A DNA stretch of 6,659 bases, taken from Bacteroidales bacterium UBA1769. GTDB taxonomy: Bacteria; Bacteroidota; Bacteroidia; Bacteroidales; UBA932. The translations under genes and the position numbers were made by a program. Shown in pieces: positions 1-5,618 of the stretch; the stretch's first letter is position 1; each line of letters begins with the position of its first letter. Under the pieces are notes generated by a model, which made no database searches, was not told the DNA's origin, and worked only from the letters and a program-made list of their open reading frames with translations. The stretch lies in contig DCGV01000128.1 of NCBI GenBank assembly GCA_002314725.1, forward strand, positions 1-6,659, read 5' to 3'.

Positions 1-32
1 TATGTTTTCGGGGCGTTTAAGGCTCGGAAATG

Positions 33-46
33 GACCCACGCGGGTC
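33..46. repeat. Short perfect palindrome, GACCC-ACGC-GGGTC
   Basis: Five-base arms GACCC (33-37) and GGGTC (42-46) flank the four-base loop ACGC. It is the most GC-rich hairpin of the upstream series and the first of five regularly spaced ones. There is no T-run after it, so it does not look like an intrinsic terminator. Function unknown. Confidence 0.6.
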
Positions 47-73
47 GAAATTTGAAAGGTAATATAGTTGGGT

Positions 74-87
74 GGTATAGATATACC
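74..87. repeat. AT-rich palindrome GGTATA-GA-TATACC
   Basis: Six-base arms GGTATA (74-79) and TATACC (82-87) around a two-base centre; after one mismatch (T73/C88), G71-G72 can also pair with C89-C90. The very short centre makes it better as a protein-binding dyad than as a stable hairpin, although a five-base stem with a four-base loop is possible. Second of the five spaced palindromes. Confidence 0.5.
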
Positions 88-109
88 CCCTAACAGATTT
101 GAACTTCAG

Positions 110-134
110 AAAATGGAGTAGGTACTCCATTTTT
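110..134. terminator. Possible bidirectional intrinsic terminator
   Basis: Arms AAAATGGAGTA (110-120) and TACTCCATTTT (123-133) are perfect complements over 11 bp around a GG centre; as a hairpin, nine pairs with a six-base TAGGTA loop are likely. The 3' arm runs into five Ts (130-134) and the 5' arm begins with four As, so it could end transcription from either side and insulate the operon from whatever lies to the left. The GC part is only GGAG/CTCC and the T-run is short, so efficiency is uncertain. Confidence 0.45.
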
Positions 135-155
135 GAGCGGGAAAACGCACCGATT

Positions 156-168
156 AACAGCAGCTGTT
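156..168. repeat. Short palindrome AACAG-CAG-CTGTT
   Basis: Five-base arms AACAG (156-160) and CTGTT (164-168) around CAG. GATT (152-155) and AATC (171-174) could lengthen the stem with a two-base bulge, although AATC shares T173 and C174 with the 173-183 inverted-repeat arm, so the two pairings compete. Fourth of the spaced palindromes; function unknown. Confidence 0.4.
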
Positions 169-192
169 GCAATCAAATTTCGATGGTTCAAG

Positions 193-210
193 TGTCGTCA
201 TGAGACGACA
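193..210. promoter_or_regulatory. Perfect palindrome, candidate operator
   Basis: Seven-base arms TGTCGTC (193-199) and GACGACA (204-210) flank the loop ATGA. It lies 27 bp upstream of the -35 box of the operon promoter. A dyad of this size is typical of a site for a dimeric helix-turn-helix protein, and the first gene of the operon encodes one, so autoregulation is a natural hypothesis. The position upstream of -35 would suit activation better than repression. It could equally be the last member of the spaced hairpin series with no regulatory role. Confidence 0.4.
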
Positions 211-237
211 TTTGCTGTCAAAATTGAGAATTGCAAG

Positions 238-266
238 TTGAAAAACGCAACGGTTTGTGATATGAT
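238..266 (+). promoter_or_regulatory. SigA-type promoter with extended -10 driving the operon
   Basis: TTGAAA (238-243) is a five-of-six match to the -35 consensus, followed by exactly 17 bp and TATGAT (261-266), a five-of-six match to the -10. TG at 258-259 one base before the -10 gives an extended -10 (TGnTATGAT). Transcription would start near 273-274, leaving a leader of about 50 nt before the regulator gene. No other promoter of this quality was noticed further down, and the gene overlaps suggest one transcript through hsdM. Confidence 0.8.
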
Positions 267-323
267 AAGTTTTAATTTGAGATACTATACCAACATGGCC
301 GAAATACGTTAGGAGAACCAACT

Positions 324-548
324 ATGGCAGTTAAATACGATAAGCTTTGGGACATTCTTAAAGAAAGAAACATGATGAAAACAGATCTGGTGCGTGCTGC
401 AAAAATCAGCACGAACGCTATGGCTAAGCTGGGCAGAAATGAGGATGTTCGCGTAGGAATACTGGTGAAGATCTGCGGATATCTCGGCTGTAAGATCGAC
501 GATATTATGGACATGGTTCCTGATAAGGCTGGTGAGATAAATGGCTAA
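324..548 (+). CDS. XRE/Cro-type helix-turn-helix regulator of the operon
   Basis: A 74-residue, single-domain DNA-binding protein. After a short N-terminal helix (YDKLWDILKERNM, residues 5-17), residues 19-40 form the helix-turn-helix (KTDLVRAAKIST then NAMAKLGRNE), and ICGYLGCKIDDIMDMV (50-65) matches the usual C-terminal helices of small Cro/CI-like proteins. It presumably binds as a dimer near its own promoter and sets expression of the restriction operon, much as small controller proteins do for other restriction-modification systems; that role is inferred from position. The start is supported by AGGAG at 311-315, eight bases before ATG. The last eight bases overlap the start of the next gene, so translation is probably coupled. 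Whether it activates or represses cannot be told from sequence. Confidence 0.9.
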   Translation: MAVKYDKLWDILKERNMMKTDLVRAAKISTNAMAKLGRNEDVRVGILVKICGYLGCKIDDIMDMVPDKAGEING

Positions 549-1593
549 CCCAGGAGACCTGTTCTTCATAAATGCCAGAGGTGTTAAGGCATCAGGTGTT
601 GTTACCGAAAATGGATTTAAGGTATTTGCCGGTAGCTATGTTATGCCAACCCATAAGCCTTATCTTGCTAAATCAATCATTCAGCACAGAGATCAATGTC
701 GCGCTGATGGAACAATTGTAAATGATCATCTAACGAGAGATATTGAATTTGGCAGTTCTTCTACTGCAGCATATTTCCTGTTTGGCGCGAATGCAAGCGG
801 TCCTGCAACCTGGAAAAATGCAGATGGTATTACTATGGCTCAGTTGGATAAAAAGGCAGAGGGTATTATCCCGGAAACAGATCGCGAGTACAGAAGTTTT
901 TACAATGTGGTTGGTGGCAATGAAGGCAGTAAATGTCACTATCCTGCACGGTTAGATACATATGGTCGCGGCTGTGGGCATGATTGCAACTATTGTTATG
1001 CTAAATCAATCCTTTCGGGGCATGGATATTGGAATCCAATCGAGCCAAGTGTTGCTGATCCTTCTCGTATCGAAACACTTGTAAAAAAACTTCCAAGGGG
1101 AGCAATTGTCCGCCTGGGAGGCATGACCGATTGTTTTCAGCCGTGCGAACTGACTTATCGGGTAACACTTAAGACGATTGAAATACTGAATAAGTATGAT
1201 ATTGGATACCTTATTGTTACCAAGTCACATCATGTTGCGGATGATGAATACGTGGCAACTATGAGAAAGGACCTTGCACATATTCAAATCACTGTTACTA
1301 CGTTTGACGATGCACTTTGTGCAACATATGAGAAGGCCAGTCCGCCATCAAAGCGGATACAGGCGATAGAAAAGCTGCAGGGACTTGGTTTTGATGTTTT
1401 CTTTAGATTAAGCCCATATATCGACGGTTATATAGATTTTAACCTGTTGAATCGGGTTAAGTGCGACAAGATTTTAGTGGAATTTTTGAGGGTCGATTCC
1501 AAAATAAAAAATGGTTTGATATCGATTATTCTGATTACACGTTGTGGCAGGATGGTTTCTTGCATATGCCACTTGACCACAAAAAAGAAATAA
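541..1593 (+). CDS. DUF4357-like/radical SAM (SPL-like) fusion protein, frame broken near its end
   Basis: This 350-residue reading frame carries most of a two-domain protein. Residues about 5-97 resemble DUF4357 (GFKVFAGSYV, later IEFGSSSTAAYFLFG and ATWKNADG), a small domain otherwise found with restriction and GIY-YIG-type proteins. Residues about 130-320 are a radical SAM domain: C145, C149 and C152 form the CxxxCxxC [4Fe-4S] motif (RGCGHDCNYCYAKS), followed by GGMTDCFQPCE (193-203), YLIVTKSHH (223-231) and a C-terminal barrel part (RIQAIEKL then FFRLSPYI), as in spore-photoproduct-lyase-like proteins. It would cleave S-adenosylmethionine to make a radical; the substrate is unknown. It starts inside the regulator gene and continues toward hsdR, so it belongs to the operon. 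After residue 323 the frame leaves the conserved sequence and reads 27 unrelated residues to a stop; the true C-terminus lies in the -1 frame. The uridine or thymine photoproduct repair suggested by the family is only one option. Confidence 0.88.
   Translation: MANPGDLFFINARGVKASGVVTENGFKVFAGSYVMPTHKPYLAKSIIQHRDQCRADGTIVNDHLTRDIEFGSSSTAAYFLFGANASGPATWKNADGITMAQLDKKAEGIIPETDREYRSFYNVVGGNEGSKCHYPARLDTYGRGCGHDCNYCYAKSILSGHGYWNPIEPSVADPSRIETLVKKLPRGAIVRLGGMTDCFQPCELTYRVTLKTIEILNKYDIGYLIVTKSHHVADDEYVATMRKDLAHIQITVTTFDDALCATYEKASPPSKRIQAIEKLQGLGFDVFFRLSPYIDGYIDFNLLNRVKCDKILVEFLRVDSKIKNGLISIILITRCGRMVSCICHLTTKKK
1506..1512 (+). promoter_or_regulatory. Candidate -1 ribosomal frameshift site, A AAA AAT
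   Basis: In the upstream frame the codons are ATA AAA AAT, so 1506-1512 read as the canonical X XXY YYZ heptamer A AAA AAT. Slippage back one base places both tRNAs on AAA and makes TGG (1512-1514) the next codon, exactly where the conserved protein sequence resumes. GAGGG at 1488-1492, 13 bases upstream, resembles the internal Shine-Dalgarno that stimulates frameshifting in bacterial dnaX. No strong stem-loop starts in the usual 5-9 base window; a 6-bp stem (1544-1549 with 1567-1572) is too far away. A plain one-base deletion or homopolymer sequencing error explains the same data. Confidence 0.4.
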
Positions 1594-1715
1594 TAGATAG
1601 AATATCAGGATTCAAGGAAATCACAGTTTGTGAGGATTACACGGAACACTATGATTATTGGCGTGATCATTTCAATCCTAACCCTGATGATTGTTGCAAT
1701 CTCAGACTACAGAAC

Positions 1716-1721
1716 AGGGGG
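1716..1721 (+). promoter_or_regulatory. Ribosome binding site that fixes the hsdR start
   Basis: AGGGGG lies eight bases before ATG 1730. The frame is open further upstream to a TTG at 1691, but that codon has no Shine-Dalgarno and would add 13 atypical residues, so ATG 1730 is preferred. Confidence 0.8.
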
Positions 1722-1729
1722 TAAAATTT

Positions 1730-4480
1730 ATGTCGTTAACTCCTGAACAGGAAGCCCGCGTTATCATTGACGAAAAGTTGGTTCAGGCAGGCTGGATAAT
1801 ACAAGATAAAAGTAGATTGAACCCAATGGCATCCTTGGGTGTGGCAGTACGAGAGTATCCTACTAGCACTGGTCCGGTTGACTATGCATTGTTTGTGGAT
1901 GGTAAACCCGTAGGTGTTATTGAAGCCAAAGCATCTTACGCAGGGGAACATATCACTGTCGTTGAAGGACAGTCAGCTCGGTATGCCAATAGTACTTTTA
2001 AATGGGTGCAGAATGACTGCAAAATTCGCTTTGCCTATGAAGCGACCGATAAGATTACCAGGTTCACAGATTATAACGATATCAACTATCGTTCACGAGA
2101 AGTCTTCTGCTTCCATAGACCTGGAACGCTGAAAGCTTTGCTTGCAGCCGCTGATACTGTTCGAAATAATATGAAGCACTTCCCGGAACCGGATCCAACA
2201 GGATTCCGCGAATGTCAGATTACTGCAATCAGCAATCTGGATAAATCTTTTGCAGACAATCGTCCAAAAGCATTGGTACAGATGGCAACTGGATCAGGTA
2301 AGACCTTTACTGCTATCACAGCAGCTTACCGTTTGTTAAAGTATGCAAAAATGAATAGGATCTTGTTTCTGGTAGATACCAAAAGTCTTGGTGAACAGGC
2401 AGAACGCGAATTCCTGGCATATCCACCTAACGATGATACCAGAACCTTTTCTGAACTTTATGGCGTTCGCAGATTAAAATCTTCATATATTCCCCAAGAT
2501 GTTCAAATCTGTGTTAGTACAATTCAAAGAATGTATTCCATTCTCCGTGGAGAAGAACTCGATGAACGAGTTGAGGAAGATATGGAATCTGGTGAACATC
2601 GCATTGCGGACTCAAAGAACGCGCCGAAGGAAGTAGTATATAACGAAAAGTATCCGCCGGAATTCTTTGACTGCATCATTGTCGACGAGTGCCACCGATC
2701 CATTTATAATGTGTGGAGCCAGGTTCTCAGCTATTTCGATGCATTTATTATTGGTCTGACAGCAACTCCTGATAAAAGAACTTTTGCATATTTTGATCAG
2801 AACGTTGTCAGTGAGTACACTCGTGAACAGGCTATTATTGATGGCGTTAATGTCGGTGAAGATATCTTCTTGATTGAAACTGACGTTACTAGAAATGGCG
2901 CTATGCTGATGAAACAGTTGATTGAGTACCGTGATCGACTGACTCGTGAAAAGCGTTGGCAACAGATGGACGAGGATGTGGATTATACTCCTTCCAGGCT
3001 GGATCGGGATGTAATAAATCCGAGCCAGATTCGAACCATCATCCGTACATTCAAAGAAGCATTGACTACTTCTCTCTTCCCTAGTCGTAAGGAAGTACCA
3101 AAGACGCTGATTTTTGCAAAGACCGATAGTCACGCGGATGACATTATCCAGATTGTTCGTGAAGAATTTGGAATGGGCAATGAATTCTGCAAGAAGATTA
3201 CCTATTCTGCAGAAAATCCTGAGTCCACTTTGTCTGAATTCCGAAATGATTATAACCCGCGTATCGCTGTAACTGTTGACATGATTGCTACCGGTACGGA
3301 CGTAAAGCCAATTGAATGTCTTCTCTTTATGCGTGATGTGCGTAGTAAGAACTACTATGAACAGATGTTGGGTCGTGGGACAAGAACAATGGGAGTTGAC
3401 GACCTTCAAAAGGTTACTCCGTCTGCTACTGGTAATAAGGATCACTTCGTCGTTGTTGATGCTGTTGGCGTTACGAAGTCAAAGAAAAGCGAAACTCGTC
3501 CTCTTGAGCACAAACCCGGTGTTTCTATGAAAGAGCTAATGCTGACGGTTACTATGGGTGCAAAAGATGAAGAGACACTTACTTCCCTTGCTGGACGTAT
3601 TGCACGTCTGAATAATCAATTAACACCAAATGAGCGCAAAGAGTTTACCAAGCAGGTTGGGTCTTCCGCATCTACTATTGCTCAGAATTTGCTGAGCGCT
3701 TATGATCCGGATGTCATCATGCATAAGGCACAGGAGCAGAACCATACCCTAGAGCCTACAGAGGAACAACTGCAGCAAGCAAAGAAAGAATTGATTGCAA
3801 CAGCCGTAACCCCGTTCTTTAATCCGGATGTACGAGATTATATTGAGAACGTTCGCCGTAGTCATGATCAGATTATTGACAGTGTAAATATCGATACAGT
3901 GACCTTTGCTGGATTCGATACGCAGCGGGAAGAAAATGCAGATAAGGTAATTAAGTCTTTTCGTGAGTTCATTGAAGAAAACAAAGATGAGATTTTAGCA
4001 CTGCGTATTGTTTACAGTCAGGATTATGCTGATAGGCCTATGGTTATAGAAGAACTGAAGGCTATGTACGAGAAGCTGAAGTCTAAAGGTGTGACTATCG
4101 AAAGGCTTTGGGATTGTTATGCCATCAAAAAGCCAGACAAAGTGAAGCGTGGTATGGTGGCACAGTTGACGGATCTCATCTCAATTATTCGTTTTGAGAT
4201 GGGATATGCAGATAATTTGACTCCATTTGCTGAGCGCGTGAATTATAACTTCATGCGTTGGACTTTGAGACGTAACGCCGGTGATGTGCATTTTACCGAG
4301 GAACAGATGGAATGGCTTCGTCTAATCAAGGATCATATTGCAGCTTCGCTCAGTATATTGCCTGAGGATTTGGATTATGCACCATTTGATCATCGCGGTG
4401 GTTTGGGCAGATTTTACACAGTATTCGGACGAAACTATAAAACAATATTAAACGAGATGAATTTAGAACTCGTTGCATAA
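1730..4480 (+). CDS. hsdR: Type I restriction enzyme R subunit (EcoEI-like)
   Basis: A 916-residue motor-nuclease subunit that translocates DNA and cuts far from an unmethylated site, acting in complex with HsdS and HsdM. The N-terminus has the PD-(D/E)xK nuclease: D51, E65 and K67 (IEAK) and a QxxxY motif (Q81 to Y85). The superfamily 2 helicase follows: Q-motif around Q163, Walker A ATGSGKT (186-192), VDTKSL (215-220), VSTIQRMY (262-269), DECH (319-322), TATP (344-347), IFAKT (461-465), ATGTDVKP (520-527) and QMLGRGTR (545-552). The rest matches the helical C-terminal domain of EcoEI-type R subunits that docks on the methylase. Length and all catalytic residues look normal, so it should be active. 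It lies 5 bases after the radical SAM gene's stop and 16 bases before hsdS. It precedes the methylase gene, which is an uncommon order. Confidence 0.97.
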   Translation: MSLTPEQEARVIIDEKLVQAGWIIQDKSRLNPMASLGVAVREYPTSTGPVDYALFVDGKPVGVIEAKASYAGEHITVVEGQSARYANSTFKWVQNDCKIRFAYEATDKITRFTDYNDINYRSREVFCFHRPGTLKALLAAADTVRNNMKHFPEPDPTGFRECQITAISNLDKSFADNRPKALVQMATGSGKTFTAITAAYRLLKYAKMNRILFLVDTKSLGEQAEREFLAYPPNDDTRTFSELYGVRRLKSSYIPQDVQICVSTIQRMYSILRGEELDERVEEDMESGEHRIADSKNAPKEVVYNEKYPPEFFDCIIVDECHRSIYNVWSQVLSYFDAFIIGLTATPDKRTFAYFDQNVVSEYTREQAIIDGVNVGEDIFLIETDVTRNGAMLMKQLIEYRDRLTREKRWQQMDEDVDYTPSRLDRDVINPSQIRTIIRTFKEALTTSLFPSRKEVPKTLIFAKTDSHADDIIQIVREEFGMGNEFCKKITYSAENPESTLSEFRNDYNPRIAVTVDMIATGTDVKPIECLLFMRDVRSKNYYEQMLGRGTRTMGVDDLQKVTPSATGNKDHFVVVDAVGVTKSKKSETRPLEHKPGVSMKELMLTVTMGAKDEETLTSLAGRIARLNNQLTPNERKEFTKQVGSSASTIAQNLLSAYDPDVIMHKAQEQNHTLEPTEEQLQQAKKELIATAVTPFFNPDVRDYIENVRRSHDQIIDSVNIDTVTFAGFDTQREENADKVIKSFREFIEENKDEILALRIVYSQDYADRPMVIEELKAMYEKLKSKGVTIERLWDCYAIKKPDKVKRGMVAQLTDLISIIRFEMGYADNLTPFAERVNYNFMRWTLRRNAGDVHFTEEQMEWLRLIKDHIAASLSILPEDLDYAPFDHRGGLGRFYTVFGRNYKTILNEMNLELVA

Positions 4481-4481
4481 T

Positions 4482-4490
4482 GGAAGGGGG
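4482..4490 (+). promoter_or_regulatory. Strong ribosome binding site that fixes the hsdS start
   Basis: GGAAGGGGG sits six bases before ATG 4497. A TTG at 4473 opens the same frame earlier, inside the end of hsdR, but has no Shine-Dalgarno; HsdS proteins usually begin just before the first recognition domain, as they would from 4497. Confidence 0.8.
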
Positions 4491-4496
4491 ATACTT

Positions 4497-5618
4497 ATGG
4501 TTCGAAAATGGAGTGAAGTTCTTGACATTATCAGTGGAAAAAATCAAAAGAACGTAGAATCTCCAGACGGAGAGTATCCTATTTATGGAAGCGGTGGCAT
4601 AATTGGTAAGGCCACCGAGTATTTATGTAAGCCAGGAACAACGATCATAGGAAGAAAAGGTACAATAAATAACCCTATATTTGTTGATTCCTACTTTTGG
4701 AATGTTGACACTGCTTTTGGCTTGTCTCCAAAAGAAGGGCTATTGCCCAAATATCTCTATTATTTTTGTGTATTGTTTAATTTTACAGAATTAGACAAAT
4801 CAACAACTATCCCTAGTCTGGCAAAGCGTGATTTGCTCAATATTTCAATGCCAGTTCCGTCATTGGAGAAGCAAGCAAATATTGTGAGTAGGATCGATGA
4901 GCTATTTTCTGTACTAGATCGTGCCGAAGAAACATTACTAACCACGAAAAGCCAATTGGAAGTATACAGGCAGGCAGTGTTGAAAGAAGCTTTTGAGGGG
5001 AACTATCCAGAAGTTCCTTTGGGCGATATTTCAAAAGCTATTAGCGGATATGCATTTAAGAGTGCCAGGTATTCCGATGATGGAGAATACGTTGTTGTGA
5101 AAATTGGAAACGTAAAAGAAAGACGCTTTGACTTCTCACGGGATTTAACAAAAACAACAGAAACGGAATCCGGTATTTTAGAAAAGTATTTACTTCAACG
5201 AGGGGATTGTCTTATTACGATGACTGGTTCCAGAGGAAAACGAGATTATGGTTTTGTTGCAATGATTACAGACCAAGACAAATTCTTGCTCAATCAGAGA
5301 GTTGCTGCATTGCGGTTTGATTTGGAGAAGGCAAATCCAGAGTTCTTTCAGTACTACTTGGCTTCACCAGTGTTTAGAGATTCTTTCTTTAGTTATGAGA
5401 CGGGCAATGTTGGTCAGGGTAATGTTGGAATAAAGGCGTTGACTGAGCCGATGGTTATTTTGCCTTCTCTTTCCGATCAATCAATAATTGTACAGAAAAT
5501 AGAGGAAAAAATGTCGATATGCCAAGAAATCGAAAAAACGGTAAACGGCACAATAGAAAAATTGAGTGCAATGCGTCAAAGCATTTTGAAGCAAGCATTT
5601 GAAGGGAGGCTTAGTTAA
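4497..5618 (+). CDS. hsdS: Type I restriction enzyme specificity (S) subunit
   Basis: A 373-residue DNA-recognition subunit with the standard two-half design. The first target-recognition domain (about 1-120) carries the typical YPIYGSGGIIG start (28-38) and TTIIGRKGTI; the first conserved spacer helix is 121-169 (PSLEKQANIVSRIDELF to RQAVLKEAFEGN). The second recognition domain is about 172-322 (GDCLITMTGSRG, LLNQRVAAL), and the second spacer helix 323-373 (PSLSDQSIIVQKIEEK to RQSILKQAFEGRLS). The two helices form the antiparallel coiled coil that sets the gap in the bipartite target and binds two HsdM. The two recognition domains are dissimilar, so an asymmetric target is expected; its sequence cannot be read from this. 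The gene is intact, and its TAA stop shares one base with the start of hsdM (TAATG), indicating translational coupling. No second or silent hsdS copy is seen in the window. Confidence 0.96.
   Translation: MVRKWSEVLDIISGKNQKNVESPDGEYPIYGSGGIIGKATEYLCKPGTTIIGRKGTINNPIFVDSYFWNVDTAFGLSPKEGLLPKYLYYFCVLFNFTELDKSTTIPSLAKRDLLNISMPVPSLEKQANIVSRIDELFSVLDRAEETLLTTKSQLEVYRQAVLKEAFEGNYPEVPLGDISKAISGYAFKSARYSDDGEYVVVKIGNVKERRFDFSRDLTKTTETESGILEKYLLQRGDCLITMTGSRGKRDYGFVAMITDQDKFLLNQRVAALRFDLEKANPEFFQYYLASPVFRDSFFSYETGNVGQGNVGIKALTEPMVILPSLSDQSIIVQKIEEKMSICQEIEKTVNGTIEKLSAMRQSILKQAFEGRLS

Larger units (their letters stand above)
45..183. repeat. 11-bp inverted repeat pair enclosing three hairpins
   Basis: TCGAAATTTGA at 45-55 and TCAAATTTCGA at 173-183 are perfect reverse complements, 117 bp apart. 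Between them lie the palindromes at 74-87, 110-133 and 156-168, so the 139-bp unit could fold as a closing stem with three branches. A length near 140 bp with matching inverted ends also fits a MITE-like element, but I see no convincing target-site duplication beside it. The repeats are seen directly; any function is inference. Confidence 0.5.
1..237. other. Non-coding, dyad-rich region upstream of the operon
   Basis: I see no credible coding sequence here on either strand. What stands out is repeated dyad symmetry: compact palindromes at 33-46, 74-87, 110-133, 156-168 and 193-210, with centres near 39.5, 80.5, 121.5, 162 and 201.5, so spaced about 40-41 bp. An 11-bp perfect inverted repeat (45-55 with 173-183) encloses the middle three. 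The arrangement would allow a multi-branched fold in single-stranded DNA or RNA. It may be the end of a mobile element, a small MITE-like element, a structured RNA, or a cluster of protein-binding sites; the sequence alone does not decide. The strong promoter of the operon lies just downstream, so most of this region is not part of the operon transcript. Confidence 0.6.
1461..1724 (+). pseudogene. C-terminal part of the radical SAM protein in the -1 frame
   Basis: From W at 1512 onward this frame gives a sensible continuation of the radical SAM protein: KKWFDIDYSDYTLWQDGF, then CEDYTEHYDYW and FNPNPDDCCNLRL near the end. It joins upstream after residue 323 if one A is added to the A6 run at 1506-1511, or if the ribosome slips back one base; the joined product would be 394 residues, with the vicinal cysteines at 385-386. 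The frame opens with a GTG at 1461 but no ribosome binding site precedes it, so separate translation is unlikely. The stop at 1722-1724 sits 5 bases before hsdR. The intact downstream half argues for a very recent mutation, a sequence error, or frameshifting in use, rather than an old decayed gene. Confidence 0.8.

Noticed and set aside
33..210. CRISPR array, because of the regular spacing of about 41 bp
   Set aside because: The palindromes differ in sequence, so there is no conserved repeat, and no cas gene is in the window.
295..312. Five-codon mini-ORF (ATG GCC GAA ATA CGT TAG) ending in the ribosome binding site of the regulator gene
   Set aside because: Its stop touching AGGAG is suggestive of a leader peptide, but it has no Shine-Dalgarno of its own and no regulatory codon run or alternative stem was seen.
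1544..1572. GTGGCA/TGCCAC stem as a frameshift-stimulating hairpin
   Set aside because: It begins about 31 bases after the slippery site and has a 17-base loop, too far and too weak for the usual bacterial stimulator.
1691..1729. Upstream TTG start for hsdR adding 13 residues
   Set aside because: No ribosome binding site, and it overlaps the end of the radical SAM frame; ATG 1730 has AGGGGG at ideal spacing.
2612..3445. Open frame of 277 codons on the minus strand
   Set aside because: It lies wholly inside the helicase part of hsdR, whose motifs are all intact, and its translation shows no recognisable domain; it is an antisense shadow.
4473..4496. Upstream TTG start for hsdS
   Set aside because: It lies within the hsdR end, lacks a Shine-Dalgarno, and would place the strong GGAAGGGGG site inside the coding region.
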